NCBI RefSeq assembly: GCF_014192335.1
Contig: NZ_JACHXU010000034.1
Location: forward strand, 1 to 64,000
Direction: 5' to 3'
Source of the DNA: Aporhodopirellula rubra
GTDB taxonomy: Bacteria; Planctomycetota; Planctomycetia; Pirellulales; Pirellulaceae
DNA length: 64,000 bases
Part shown: positions 1 to 7,744 of the stretch, piece by piece
Position numbering within the stretch: position 1 is the first letter of the stretch
How the letters are laid out: each line of letters opens with the position of its first letter
Program-made: the position numbers and the translations under genes
The notes under the pieces: model-generated
Databases searched by the model: none
Told to the model about the DNA's origin: nothing
Seen by the model: the letters and a program-made list of their open reading frames with translations, nothing else

Positions 1-258
1 GCCTACGTGAAGCGAATCGAGTTTGTGTTCACTCCAAAGCATGGTAGTTGGCTGAATGTTGCCGAATGTGAACTCAGCGCGATGACGCGACAGTGTCTTT
101 CAGGGCGTCGGATCGGAGAGCTACACGAACTTCAGGAGGAAATCGCCGCCTGGTCCGACTCCATCAACGACAAGCAACGGGGCGTCGACTGGCAATTGCA
201 GATCGGCGAAGCAAGAACCAAACTCGCGCGGCTCTACCCCCAAATTAAGACTGGATGA
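1..258 (+). CDS. IS630-family transposase, C-terminal fragment (5' end outside window)
   Basis: This is the C-terminal end of a DDE transposase of the IS630/Tc1-mariner group. The reading frame is open from base 1, so the gene starts outside the window; the GTG at base 7 is internal. The stretch FTPKHGSWLNVAECE is the typical IS630 block, and the final Glu supplies the last acidic residue of the DDE/DDD triad. The remaining residues form the usual short basic tail ending near LARLYP. Nothing after the stop codon shows a clear second copy or an obvious terminal repeat. Whether the full element is intact cannot be judged from this window. The family call is secure; activity is unknown. Confidence 0.85.
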   Translation, partial: AYVKRIEFVFTPKHGSWLNVAECELSAMTRQCLSGRRIGELHELQEEIAAWSDSINDKQRGVDWQLQIGEARTKLARLYPQIKTG

Positions 259-480
259 TGCACTAGGATGTTTCTCGTTTGCTGTAGCTCCCGTTGCAAG
301 AAAGTGGGCCGTGTTCTGGCTGTCCTTTGCCTTTGAATCGCTCTGGTCCTGTCGCTGCTAATGAGGGGGGGCGTTCGAATCGAGTGGGATTGGTAGGGAT
401 TCGGTCGGCAGCAGTGCCGCGTGCTTTGGGGTGTGGGTTCTGGCGGTCAGTGAGTGTCTCGCTCGCTTTGACCGTTCTTC
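259..480. other. Non-coding gap after the IS630 remnant
   Basis: About 220 bp between the transposase stop and the next gene. Short open frames exist on both strands but none has recognisable protein sequence. A T-loop-like GTTCGAATC near 373 lacks a pairing stem, so it is not a tRNA. The right end of the insertion element should lie here, but I cannot define its inverted repeat without the left end. Confidence 0.4.
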
Positions 481-1020
481 TCATTCGACCAGGCTCATTC
501 CAGGGCGTATGTGAAGTTTGGTTTGATAACCATCTAATTGGACCGTGATTGTTGCGACGGATCGAGCCGCACCCTCGTGATCTTTCATTCGGATTGATCC
601 ACTGGCGTCGAACAGGATCCCGGTTTCGTCTCGGAAGTTCCCGCTTAGCATGACGTCGTTGCTGAATGCGTTCGCTAGGCGGTCGTGGTGCTCCAGTTCG
701 TCAGTCGACGCTGTGGGCGTGTTGTGTGCGTCAGCGGGTAGGTCAGGGCTGCGGTAGGTGCGTCTGTTCCAATCGAAGACTACTGACACGTCATGGCCGC
801 GGTTCATGGCGGTTCGTCGGGCGAGTTCGAGATCGCTTTGCAGGGCCTTTGCGAGCGAGCGAACACGGCCCTTTCGAATCATTCCGATCATCGAAGGTGC
901 TCCGGCGAGTATGCAGGTGCCGAATGTTGCTGCGATAAGCAGTTTGGGTCGAAGTGTTCGGGTGTGTCGCGTTGGCGATGTTTTGTCGCTGCGTCGGAAT
1001 GTGCCGATAAGGAGGGTCAT
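481..1020 (-). CDS. GspH/FimT-like pseudopilin, divergent
   Basis: A 179-residue protein with one hydrophobic segment near residues 25-50, then a helix containing LELARRTAMNRG and a small beta-rich domain with GILFDASGSI. That arrangement (hydrophobic helix, 'AR..A..RG' helix, 'FD..G' strand) is typical of GspH/FimT minor pseudopilins of type II secretion and type IV pili. The canonical prepilin cleavage box (G followed by a hydrophobic residue and Glu at +5) is not visible, so processing by prepilin peptidase is doubtful. The start is the ATG at 1020, with no strong ribosome binding site before it. It is separated from the GspE/GspF genes near 47-50 kb. Family assignment is by overall pattern only. 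Confidence 0.5.
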   Translation of the reverse strand: MTLLIGTFRRSDKTSPTRHTRTLRPKLLIAATFGTCILAGAPSMIGMIRKGRVRSLAKALQSDLELARRTAMNRGHDVSVVFDWNRRTYRSPDLPADAHNTPTASTDELEHHDRLANAFSNDVMLSGNFRDETGILFDASGSIRMKDHEGAARSVATITVQLDGYQTKLHIRPGMSLVE

Positions 1021-1183
1021 GAGGCGAACGAAGCAAGGAAGTGGCCGGAGAAGGTGCTCAAACCTAGCTCATGATTGGGCCGTGCGATGTCGCGTTGTGG
1101 CGACCGGGCTGCTCTCTAGCTGCTAGAGTTTCTCGGCGGATTCGCAGCTTGTTCGCGCCGTCAGCTCGCGCGAATGGCCAGAG

Positions 1184-1720
1184 TTATTTCGTGCTCGCGG
1201 CGTTTGAACCGCCTGCGAGTTGTCCAGTGACGGCTTCGATCGGAATTGGGATTCCGCGTAGACAGCCTTCTAGGACGAGGTTTTCGCCGACGACGCCTTG
1301 GAAACTGGCGACGATCATTCGGCCACGGCGTGTTTTGTCGAGGCGAACCATCAGGATCAGGCGATCGCCTGGGACTACGACCCCGCGAAAGCGGACTTCG
1401 TCAACGCCTCCGAAACCCACCATGGCGGCGCCGAGCAGGTCGTGTTTTTGGGTGTAGTAGCTCGAGAGCTGCGCGACGGCTTCGAGCATCATTACACCGG
1501 GCATGAGAGGCATGCCGGGCATATGGCCGCGAACCCAGAACTCTTTGTCTGTGATTTGTTTGTACGCGGCGCAGGAGTGCGACTCGAGATCCTCGTGGAG
1601 GATCGCGGTCAATTGCTCCATTTCATGCCGTTGCGGATTGAACTTTCGAATGTCTTCGATGTCCGCAATCGGTTTATCAAAGTCGAGGAGGCTCGGCTGG
1701 ATGATGAATTCGCTTTTCAC
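1184..1720 (-). CDS. FabZ-like 3-hydroxyacyl-ACP dehydratase
   Basis: A 178-residue hot-dog-fold protein. The block GHMPGMPLMPGVMMLEA at residues 65-81 matches the FabZ active-site helix: His66 and Glu80 correspond to the catalytic His/Glu pair. FabZ dehydrates 3-hydroxyacyl-ACP to trans-2-enoyl-ACP in type II fatty acid synthesis. It starts with GTG at 1720, six bases after the stop of the small basic protein gene, so it probably belongs to the rplM-rpsI-infA transcript. The N-terminal 40 residues (LLDFDKPIADIEDIRKFNPQ) and the Ala/Ser tail are longer than in short FabZ proteins. Related planctomycete proteins are often annotated as beta-hydroxyacyl-ACP dehydratase. A role in supplying the nearby polyketide locus is possible but not shown. 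Confidence 0.8.
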   Translation of the reverse strand: MKSEFIIQPSLLDFDKPIADIEDIRKFNPQRHEMEQLTAILHEDLESHSCAAYKQITDKEFWVRGHMPGMPLMPGVMMLEAVAQLSSYYTQKHDLLGAAMVGFGGVDEVRFRGVVVPGDRLILMVRLDKTRRGRMIVASFQGVVGENLVLEGCLRGIPIPIEAVTGQLAGGSNAASTK

Positions 1721-1726
1721 GGCAGA

Positions 1727-1825
1727 TCAGGTCTTGATCTTCTTTCGTTTTGCTTTGCGGGCTTTGGCGCTAGCGGGGCGTCGCCCGTGGTTCGCCTTCT
1801 TGAGTTTGTGGTGTGGTTTAGCCAC
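1727..1825 (-). CDS. 32-residue basic protein with a bL37-like KANHGRRP motif (candidate ribosomal protein)
   Basis: A GTG-start frame encodes 32 residues, of which about half are Lys/Arg/His. It begins MAKPHHKLKKANHGRRP and ends in a Lys/Arg-rich tail. The motif KANHGRRP closely resembles the KANHGKRPN core that I recall from the very small mycobacterial large-subunit protein bL37. The gene lies between infA and the fabZ-like gene, on the same strand as rplM and rpsI, which fits a ribosomal role. An AGG lies nine bases before the GTG (reading CAGGTAATCTCTC then GTG). The stop is six bases before the next start. Seen: frame, composition, context. Inferred: ribosomal function and bL37 kinship. 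An unrelated nucleic-acid-binding microprotein is the alternative. Confidence 0.6.
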   Translation of the reverse strand: MAKPHHKLKKANHGRRPASAKARKAKRKKIKT

Positions 1826-1890
1826 GAGAGATTACCTGAGGTGAGAGTGATTTCTTGAGGGGGCGACTTCGCAGGTCGAGAGCGAGGTGT

Positions 1891-2112
1891 CTAGCGTTCC
1901 CGGTAAACGATTCGACCTTTGGTCAAGTCGTAGGGAGACAGTTCGACGCGGACTTTGTCGCCAGGGACAATCCGAATGAAGTGTTTACGCATGCGACCGG
2001 CGACGTGTGCGAGCACGTCATTGCCGGTTTCGAGTTGAACGCGAAATCGGGTATTGGCGAGCGCCTGCGTGACGGTCCCCTCGACTTCGAACGCTTCTTC
2101 TTTCTTGCTCAA
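1891..2112 (-). CDS. infA: Translation initiation factor IF-1
   Basis: A 73-residue OB-fold protein that binds the A site of the 30S subunit during initiation. The core [38 protein letters not shown] and the MRKHFIRI strand are diagnostic for IF-1. I place the start at TTG 2112 (giving [12 protein letters not shown]), because this gives the normal IF-1 length. The upstream ATG at 2163 would add 17 unrelated residues and overlap the end of rpsI by 38 bases. With the TTG start the gap to rpsI is 13 bases, and an AGG sits about ten bases upstream. A TTG start may limit expression. It lies directly downstream of rpsI in the ribosomal operon. Confidence 0.92.
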   Translation of the reverse strand: MSKKEEAFEVEGTVTQALANTRFRVQLETGNDVLAHVAGRMRKHFIRIVPGDKVRVELSPYDLTKGRIVYRER

Positions 2113-2125
2113 GACTAAGGCCTGG

Positions 2126-2539
2126 TTATCGTTTACTGAACTGGACGCCGCGACGGGCACCACGAAGACCAGGTTTTTTCCGTTCCTTCATGCGGGAGTC
2201 CCGCGTCAGGAAGCTGCCTTCTCGCATTGGATCGTGCAGGGCTTCGTCGTGTGAGCACAATGCTCGAGCCAAGCCCATGCGAACTGCACCGCTTTGCCCG
2301 GTCATGCCACCGCCGGAAACGCGGACGGTCATGTCGACTTTGTCAGCCAAACCGGCTGCTTCCAAAGTCTCGACGATCGCACGTTGATCCTGGTCGTTTA
2401 CAAAATACTCGTTCAATGGCTTGCCATTGATGATGATGTTTCCGCTGCCTGCTCGGATTCGTACCCGAGCGACACTGCTTTTCCGACGGCCTGTTCCCAG
2501 AGCATCGCCGGTGATTTTGTCTTTCTTTACTGCGATCAT
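2126..2539 (-). CDS. rpsI: 30S ribosomal protein S9 (uS9)
   Basis: A 137-residue protein matching uS9 along its length: [14 protein letters not shown] near the N-terminus, [30 protein letters not shown], and the C-terminal [23 protein letters not shown] with the invariant final KR that contacts P-site tRNA. Its ATG overlaps the rplM stop codon as ATGA, so the two are translationally coupled, as in most bacteria where rplM and rpsI are paired. The N-terminus carries about ten residues more than the E. coli protein. infA follows after 13 bases. Confidence 0.97.
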   Translation of the reverse strand: MIAVKKDKITGDALGTGRRKSSVARVRIRAGSGNIIINGKPLNEYFVNDQDQRAIVETLEAAGLADKVDMTVRVSGGGMTGQSGAVRMGLARALCSHDEALHDPMREGSFLTRDSRMKERKKPGLRGARRGVQFSKR

Positions 2540-3018
2540 GCCGTGACTTTCTTGCTCGTACGGGCCAATTCGACTGGTTGCTGTGCGGTATGTGGGTGGT
2601 CAGGACCGGCGTAGATCTTCAGCTTGCCGAGCATATGGCGGGCCAATTTGTTCTTAGGCAGCATGCGGCGAACGGCGTGCAGCAGAAGATCTTCGGGTTT
2701 ACGGTCTTGACGGTCCTGGTAGCTTTCGAGCCGCAGTCCGGGATATCCGGTGTACCAGGTGTAGTGACGATCCTGCATTTTGTTGCCGGTCATCGCAATT
2801 TTATCAACGTTGGTCACGATGACGAAATCACCGCAATCGACGTGAGGTGTGTATTCGGGGCGATGTTTGCCCATCAAAACGACGGCGATGTCGCTGGCCA
2901 ATCGGCCCAGCACTTCGTCGCTAGCATCGACGATATGCCATTGCTTTTCGACTTCGCCGGGTTTGGCCATGTAGGTTCGCTGAACAGCCACGGTGGGAAC
3001 TTTTCTCGGGGGAGGCAT
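2536..3018 (-). CDS. rplM: 50S ribosomal protein L13 (uL13)
   Basis: uL13 of the large subunit, an early assembly protein. Seen: WHIVDASDEVLGRLASDIA, GKHRPEYTPHVDCGDFVIV, NVDKIAMTGNKMQDRHYTWYTG and RRMLPKNKLARHMLGKLKIYAG, all typical of the family. The frame stays open up to base 3126, which directly abuts the upstream gene, but the extra 36 residues look unlike L13 and would remove any room for a leader. I therefore use the ATG at 3018 (MPPPRKVPTVAVQ); a GTG about nine codons further in is an alternative. First gene of the rplM-rpsI-infA operon. A perfect hairpin lies about 50 bases upstream and may regulate it. Confidence 0.95.
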   Translation of the reverse strand: MPPPRKVPTVAVQRTYMAKPGEVEKQWHIVDASDEVLGRLASDIAVVLMGKHRPEYTPHVDCGDFVIVTNVDKIAMTGNKMQDRHYTWYTGYPGLRLESYQDRQDRKPEDLLLHAVRRMLPKNKLARHMLGKLKIYAGPDHPHTAQQPVELARTSKKVTA

Positions 3019-3066
3019 CAAAAAATTGAATCGCAGAGCGTACTCGACACACCCCGTGCAAGGCAA

Positions 3067-3106
3067 GGGCTTCCGAGTAACCGAAATAAGGTTTTTTCGG
3101 AAGCCC
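3067..3106 (-). promoter_or_regulatory. Perfect 10-bp hairpin in the rplM leader / after the oxidoreductase gene
   Basis: On the minus strand GGGCTTCCGA pairs perfectly with TCGGAAGCCC around a 20-base loop that begins with a run of six A. An inner CCGAAA/TTTCGG pairing would compete with it, so two mutually exclusive folds are possible. It lies 21 bases after the oxidoreductase stop and 49 bases before the chosen rplM start. No long U-run follows the stem on the minus strand, which argues against a classic terminator. L13 or S9 leader autoregulation is known in other bacteria; its presence here is inference. Confidence 0.55.
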
Positions 3107-3126
3107 CGCTTGATCTTTGCAGGCAA

Positions 3127-4524
3127 TTAGCCCATTTCGATGGCGTAGCCGTCGCGATACGGTCGCGCGAGCATCGAGTTGGCTTCTTCGTCGCCAACGA
3201 TTTGCTCGGACGAATCGTCCCACTTCAGGTCACGGCCGACGCGAGCGCAGATGCCAGCGAGGTGGCAAACGTTGAGCATCTGCATGTGCGAATGCACGTC
3301 CGAAATCGGCTCGAGCCCTTCGCGTGAGCAATGCAGGAAGTTGGCCCAGTGCTGAGTGCGCTCGTTATGCTCCATCGGAAGGCCTTTGTACACCTTCGAA
3401 ATGGCGTCTTCGGGCAACGGGTTGTCTTTCAGGTCGTCGACCGGTTTTCCGACCAATTTACCGCGGTTAACGAAGATTCTGCCTTTGTCGCCTTCGAGCA
3501 AAACGCCGTTGTCGGTGTCATGCCGAATGATCATTTCGGTGTCGCCAGGGTACATCACGCTGAAGTTGAACGCGGTCGCAGTATTGTATCGGTCGTTTTG
3601 CTGCGGAACTCCATCCTTGAATTCAACCGGGTGGGTGGCGCTGCCGCTGATCGAGAGCGGTCCTTCGGTTTGTCCGTTGAGCTTCAGGGCCCAATTGCAG
3701 ATGTCGACGTGGTGGGCACCCCAGTCAGTCAGTTTGCCGCCGGAATACTCGTACCACCAACGGAATTCGTAGTGGCAGTTGGTGTTTGCCCGGCCTCTGC
3801 CGGACTTGAGATAACGATAGTCGACGTGAGGGGCCGGGCCGAGCCAGCGGTCCCAGTTGAGGTTCGTGGGGACTTCGGCAACCGGGATTTCAGGGCTGGT
3901 TGGAGCGCCACCGATGGCCGCTTGGACGCGGTGGAGTTTGCCCAGTCGTCCTTCGTTCACGATTGCCATGGCTTTCGCGAAGAGGTTGAAGGTACTGCGT
4001 TGTTGGGTGCCGACCTGGACGATTCGCCCGGTCTCTTTTTGAACCTTGCGGATCAGTTTGCCTTCGTCAATCGTCAACGTGAGTGGTTTTTCGCAGTACA
4101 CGTCTTTCCCGGCGAGCATTGCTTCGATCAGCGGTTTGGTGTGCCAGTGATCAGGTGTGGCGATGTGCAGGACGTCGATGTCGTCACGGTCGAGAATGGC
4201 TCGGTAATCGGTGTAGACGTCGGCTTTGCCGTCACTGAATTTCTTGTTGAATCCGTTGGCACGACCTGAATCGACGTCGGCAACGGCGACGACGTCCACC
4301 CATCGTTTCGCTGAATTAATGTTTCCTGTCGCCATCCCGCCCGCACCGATCACACCGATGCTCATTCGGTCATTCTTGCTGGTGGTCTCGTCGGCGAGCG
4401 TTCGGGGGTTCCAAGCAAAATACGGTGTTGCCATCGCGGCACCGGCGGCTTGCAGCAATCGACGACGGCCGATTGATAGTCGACTCGCGTTTCGCGAATC
4501 AGGATTCTGTGTGGGCTTTGACAT
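3127..4524 (-). CDS. Gfo/Idh/MocA family oxidoreductase with Tat signal
   Basis: A 465-residue NAD(P)-dependent dehydrogenase of the glucose-fructose oxidoreductase/inositol dehydrogenase type, probably acting on a sugar or cyclitol. Residues 19-45 (IGRRRLLQAAGAAMATPYFAW) form a twin-arginine signal, so the protein is likely exported folded with its cofactor. The Rossmann motif VIGAGGMATG is at about 58-67 and the EKP motif (YCEKPLTL) at about 144-151. A DWGAHHVDICNW block carries the catalytic His region. Secreted MocA-type enzymes are abundant in planctomycetes. It is divergent from the radical SAM gene (about 227 bp between starts). The substrate cannot be told from the sequence. Confidence 0.9.
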   Translation of the reverse strand: MSKPTQNPDSRNASRLSIGRRRLLQAAGAAMATPYFAWNPRTLADETTSKNDRMSIGVIGAGGMATGNINSAKRWVDVVAVADVDSGRANGFNKKFSDGKADVYTDYRAILDRDDIDVLHIATPDHWHTKPLIEAMLAGKDVYCEKPLTLTIDEGKLIRKVQKETGRIVQVGTQQRSTFNLFAKAMAIVNEGRLGKLHRVQAAIGGAPTSPEIPVAEVPTNLNWDRWLGPAPHVDYRYLKSGRGRANTNCHYEFRWWYEYSGGKLTDWGAHHVDICNWALKLNGQTEGPLSISGSATHPVEFKDGVPQQNDRYNTATAFNFSVMYPGDTEMIIRHDTDNGVLLEGDKGRIFVNRGKLVGKPVDDLKDNPLPEDAISKVYKGLPMEHNERTQHWANFLHCSREGLEPISDVHSHMQMLNVCHLAGICARVGRDLKWDDSSEQIVGDEEANSMLARPYRDGYAIEMG

Positions 4525-4751
4525 GTTGTTTCGCTCTTTTTTTAAGTACGGGCGAGAGGTGAGGGGCGGGATCGGGGTGTTATTGTAAAGAGACCCGTGG
4601 AGACATAGTAGCCATTTCGGCAGACCCGTGGCGTTTCCCGAGACGATTCGAAAGTGTTTTGGGCGGACGCGAAACTATTTGACTCATTGAATAAAGTCAT
4701 CCGAATTGAGGGCGGATTCTGCTAGGATAGCGTTCCCGTCGTCTTCACCCA

Positions 4752-6062
4752 GTGCGTTATCACGCGAAGGAAATATTCACGCTTATGTATCTCCGTATGG
4801 CTCGGCGGTTCGCCCTAGAAACGGACAAGCGATTGCTCGCCAAAGCCGTTTGGATGCTCGGCGTCAAAGGACTTCGGAGCGTCCACCGTCACAAACGACG
4901 GCTCAAAAAAGGCGAGTTTTTCCCGCCATTCCTGTACATGTCGGTCATCAACAGTTGCAACTTGCGTTGCCAGGGTTGTTGGGTCGATGTTGCTGCCAAG
5001 CAGCACAAGATTGAACTCGACGCGGCGACTCGGACGATCGAGCAAGCCAAAGAGATGGGCAATAGTTTCTTCGGAATTCTCGGCGGTGAGCCGTTCATGC
5101 ATAAGGATCTGTTGACGCTTTTTGAAAGGCACCGCGACGTGTACTTTCAAGTGTTCACCAACGGCCATTTCATCACCGATGAGGTCGCAAAACGACTGCG
5201 TGACTGCGGCAATGTGACGCCCTTAATTAGCGTCGAAGGCAGTGAAATTATTAGCGACACTCGGCGAGGTCGTGGCGGTGTGCTGAATCAAACGATGGCC
5301 GGGATCGAAGCAGCGGTGCGGAACAAGTTGCTGGTCGGCGTTTGTACCAGTGTTTGCAAATCCAATATCGATGACTTGGTCAACGAGAAATGGGTCGATC
5401 GCCTGATCGAAATGGGAGTCATGTATTGCTGGTTCCATATTTATCGACCGGTCGGTCCCGAACCGAACCCGCAATTGGCGCTCTCGAGTGAAGAGCAACG
5501 CCGCGTTCGGCAGTTCGTTGTTGACACGCGGGCGACGAAACCGATCGTTGTCATCGACGCCTACCACGATGACGCCGGGAACGCACTTTGCCCGGCAGTG
5601 ACCGGGTTCACGCACCATGTCGGTCCGTGGGGCGATATTGAGCCATGTCCGGTGATCCAATTGGCGACGGAGTCGATTCATGACGACCGTCCGCTGAAAG
5701 ACACGTTCAACAACTCTGCGTTCTTAAAAGATTTCCGTGAGTTGACCGCGGGGCAAACACGCGGTTGTGTCATCATGGAACGTCCCGATCTGCTCGTTGA
5801 GTTGGCCGAAAAACACGGCGCCCGAGACACGACCGTTCGTGGTGGTGTGATCGATGAATTGAAAAACGTTTCACCGCGACGAAGCCAATATCAGCCCGGT
5901 GATGAGATTCCCGAACGCAGTTTTGTTTATCGTTGGGCTAAGAAGTACGCGTTCAACGATTTTGGAACCTACGCCAAGCATTTCGACGCGAATCGTTATC
6001 AGGATCCAGATACCAAAGCGGTGGCTCCCGAATTGGTCCAAATCGGCGAAACGAACCGTTGA
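4752..6062 (+). CDS. Radical SAM protein, substrate unknown
   Basis: About 436 residues. The CNLRCQGC motif (CX3CX2C) near residue 74 ligates the 4Fe-4S cluster that cleaves S-adenosylmethionine; GILGGEPF is the usual GGE motif. Later Cys residues (ALCPAVTG, IEPCPVIQ, RGCVIME) could bind an auxiliary cluster in a SPASM-like C-terminal domain. The sequence begins with GTG at 4752, which has no clear ribosome binding site; an in-frame ATG at 4785, preceded by AAGGA at a rather long distance, is the alternative. It stands alone between a divergent oxidoreductase and a 525-bp gap. Related families modify peptides or make lipids (HpnH-like); I cannot choose between these. Confidence 0.8.
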   Translation: MRYHAKEIFTLMYLRMARRFALETDKRLLAKAVWMLGVKGLRSVHRHKRRLKKGEFFPPFLYMSVINSCNLRCQGCWVDVAAKQHKIELDAATRTIEQAKEMGNSFFGILGGEPFMHKDLLTLFERHRDVYFQVFTNGHFITDEVAKRLRDCGNVTPLISVEGSEIISDTRRGRGGVLNQTMAGIEAAVRNKLLVGVCTSVCKSNIDDLVNEKWVDRLIEMGVMYCWFHIYRPVGPEPNPQLALSSEEQRRVRQFVVDTRATKPIVVIDAYHDDAGNALCPAVTGFTHHVGPWGDIEPCPVIQLATESIHDDRPLKDTFNNSAFLKDFRELTAGQTRGCVIMERPDLLVELAEKHGARDTTVRGGVIDELKNVSPRRSQYQPGDEIPERSFVYRWAKKYAFNDFGTYAKHFDANRYQDPDTKAVAPELVQIGETNR

Positions 6063-6587
6063 CGCCGCCGTGAACCGCCGATGTGTGAGTCATCGTATGG
6101 ACTTCGAGTGGATCGTATTGATCGCGGTTAGGAGGTTCGATCTGGCCGAGTGTTATCGCCAGATGCCGTGAGTGGCAACGGAGTTGGTTGCCGTCACGTG
6201 TTCTCATGCCGCGGCCGAGTGCGGCCGGCGTCCTTTGAGGTGGTTTGGTCGGTACTGTTCGCGGCGGGTTTTGCAGAGGGCAGTTTCCTCGGCAGATCTC
6301 TGGAGGTGTTCCGAGCCGGAGGTGTTCCGAGCGGTGTCCAATCTTGTTCTCGCTTTTTTATTAGCCGATGTGACGCTTGAGTGGGATGCAAGTAGCGATT
6401 TCGGCAACCTCATCTGATTTTGCTCTCATTCGCTTTGCGACCTATCGAATTTGATTCGCGATGGGAGATTGGTACAACTTTGATCGCATTTTTAGGCAGA
6501 AAGAAGCTTGATTCCACCTGAACCCGCTCGATTGGATGGAGTACACTTAGGCGACTTGCATGCCCCCTCCGTAGAGAGGATAGACCA
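6063..6587. other. Non-coding gap with a short tandem repeat
   Basis: 525 bp with no convincing gene on either strand; the small open frames have no family-like sequence. It contains a 16-base unit (GGAGGTGTTCCGAGCC) repeated twice in tandem, 6302-6317 and 6318-6333, with one mismatch at the last base. The right end is the promoter region of the PP2C gene. No terminator was recognised after the radical SAM gene. Confidence 0.5.
6302..6333. repeat. Two tandem copies of a 16-bp unit
   Basis: Units 6302-6317 and 6318-6333 are identical except for the last base. No function visible. Confidence 0.75.
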
Positions 6588-7601
6588 ATGAGCGTACCCT
6601 CTCCCGAGTCGTGCTCGAAAAACGCCTGTGGACTTACCGATATCGGCCGTCGTCGTACGGAGAACCAGGATCAGTTTCTGATCGCTGAGTTGCGGAAGTC
6701 GATGTTGGTACATTCAACCAGTCTTCCGGTCGATGACGACGTTCCGTTGTTTGGCAGTGCACGCGGGCAATTGTTGATCGTGGCCGATGGGATGGGTGGG
6801 CACGCGGCCGGGCGACGGGCCAGTTGCGTGGCGATGGATCATTTGATTACCGAGCTGCTTAATCGGATGCACTGGTTTTTGCATCTGGAGCGGGATCATG
6901 AGGATGATTTCATCGATTCGTTGAAGGACTTGCTTCGCCAGGCTCACGCGAGAATTCTCTCGGAAGCTGAGGGCGATGATACTCAACGAGGCATGGGAAC
7001 GACGTTGACGTTGGCTTACATCGTTTGGCCACGGATGTACGTTGTTCATGCGGGGGACAGCCGTTGTTATTTGATTCGCGACGGGCACTGTGAGCAAATC
7101 ACCACGGACCACACGCTCGCACGGCAATTGGTCGAATCAGGGGGCCTGTTGCCCGAGGAAGAGGAGCAGAGTCGGTGGAGCAACGTGTTGTGGAATGTGC
7201 TCGGTGGCAGTGGCGAACAGGAGTTGATCGCCGAGGTCAGACGCACCGATTTGGTGGAAGGCGATATGGTGTTGTTGTGCAGCGATGGTTTGAGCCGGTA
7301 TTTATCGACGGAAACTTTGGCGGGTGTCGTTTCAGAGGGATGTAGTGACCACCGGGGGATCTGCCATCGCCTCGTGGGGTTGGCGAACGCGGCGGGCGGC
7401 GAGGACAACATCACGGTGATCGTCTGCAGTCCCGAACCGCCTAAGAACGGTAAGCATGCGATGAGTTTTCGCCCACGCGACGGATCGGGTTTGAAGGTTC
7501 AACGATTCGACGACGACGATGAGTCGGATCTGTCGCAACTGCTCTCCGAAGACGGAATGATGCCGGAGGATTTCGCGGACGAGGATACTCTGCCCGGGTA
7601 G
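6588..7601 (+). CDS. PP2C-family Ser/Thr protein phosphatase
   Basis: A 337-residue metal-dependent protein phosphatase (PPM/PP2C; PrpC/Stp-like). Motifs in order: GLTDIGRRRTENQDQF near residue 15 (metal-binding Asp region), LLIVADGMGGHAAG near 60 (metal-binding DGMGG), GMGTTLTLAY, VVHAGDSRCYLI, DHTLARQLVE, LLCSDGLSRYL and DNITVIV. An acidic tail of about 60 residues follows the catalytic domain. It would reverse Ser/Thr kinases such as the one at the right end of the window. GAGAGG about ten bases before the ATG is a good ribosome binding site. No membrane segment is visible, so it is likely cytoplasmic. Confidence 0.93.
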   Translation: MSVPSPESCSKNACGLTDIGRRRTENQDQFLIAELRKSMLVHSTSLPVDDDVPLFGSARGQLLIVADGMGGHAAGRRASCVAMDHLITELLNRMHWFLHLERDHEDDFIDSLKDLLRQAHARILSEAEGDDTQRGMGTTLTLAYIVWPRMYVVHAGDSRCYLIRDGHCEQITTDHTLARQLVESGGLLPEEEEQSRWSNVLWNVLGGSGEQELIAEVRRTDLVEGDMVLLCSDGLSRYLSTETLAGVVSEGCSDHRGICHRLVGLANAAGGEDNITVIVCSPEPPKNGKHAMSFRPRDGSGLKVQRFDDDDESDLSQLLSEDGMMPEDFADEDTLPG

Positions 7602-7744
7602 CGATTCTCTGTGTTCACAGGTCGGTTCTCGTTTCAGCACGTGCCAATTCGGTGCCATTGGTTTAGAATGGGAGCTCGCGAATCTCCGTTGAGGAGACTC
7701 GTCCTGCCTCGTAGTTCCCGCCCTATTTCGAACCAGAACCCGTG

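Noticed and set aside
360-400. T-loop-like GTTCGAATC suggesting a tRNA
   Set aside because: The flanking bases do not form a T stem, and no acceptor, D or anticodon arms were found.
3019-3126. N-terminal 36-residue extension of L13
   Set aside because: It abuts the upstream stop, contains the hairpin, and the extra residues are unlike the family.
2578-3327. 249-codon plus-strand frame across rplM
   Set aside because: Antisense to ribosomal protein L13 and with no own homology-like sequence.
3331-4269. 312-codon plus-strand frame opposite the MocA-type oxidoreductase
   Set aside because: Val/Phe-rich shadow of the minus-strand gene, which has clear family motifs.
6150-6380. 76-residue frame in the 525-bp gap
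   Set aside because: No ribosome binding site and no protein-like pattern; overlapping frames are equally open.
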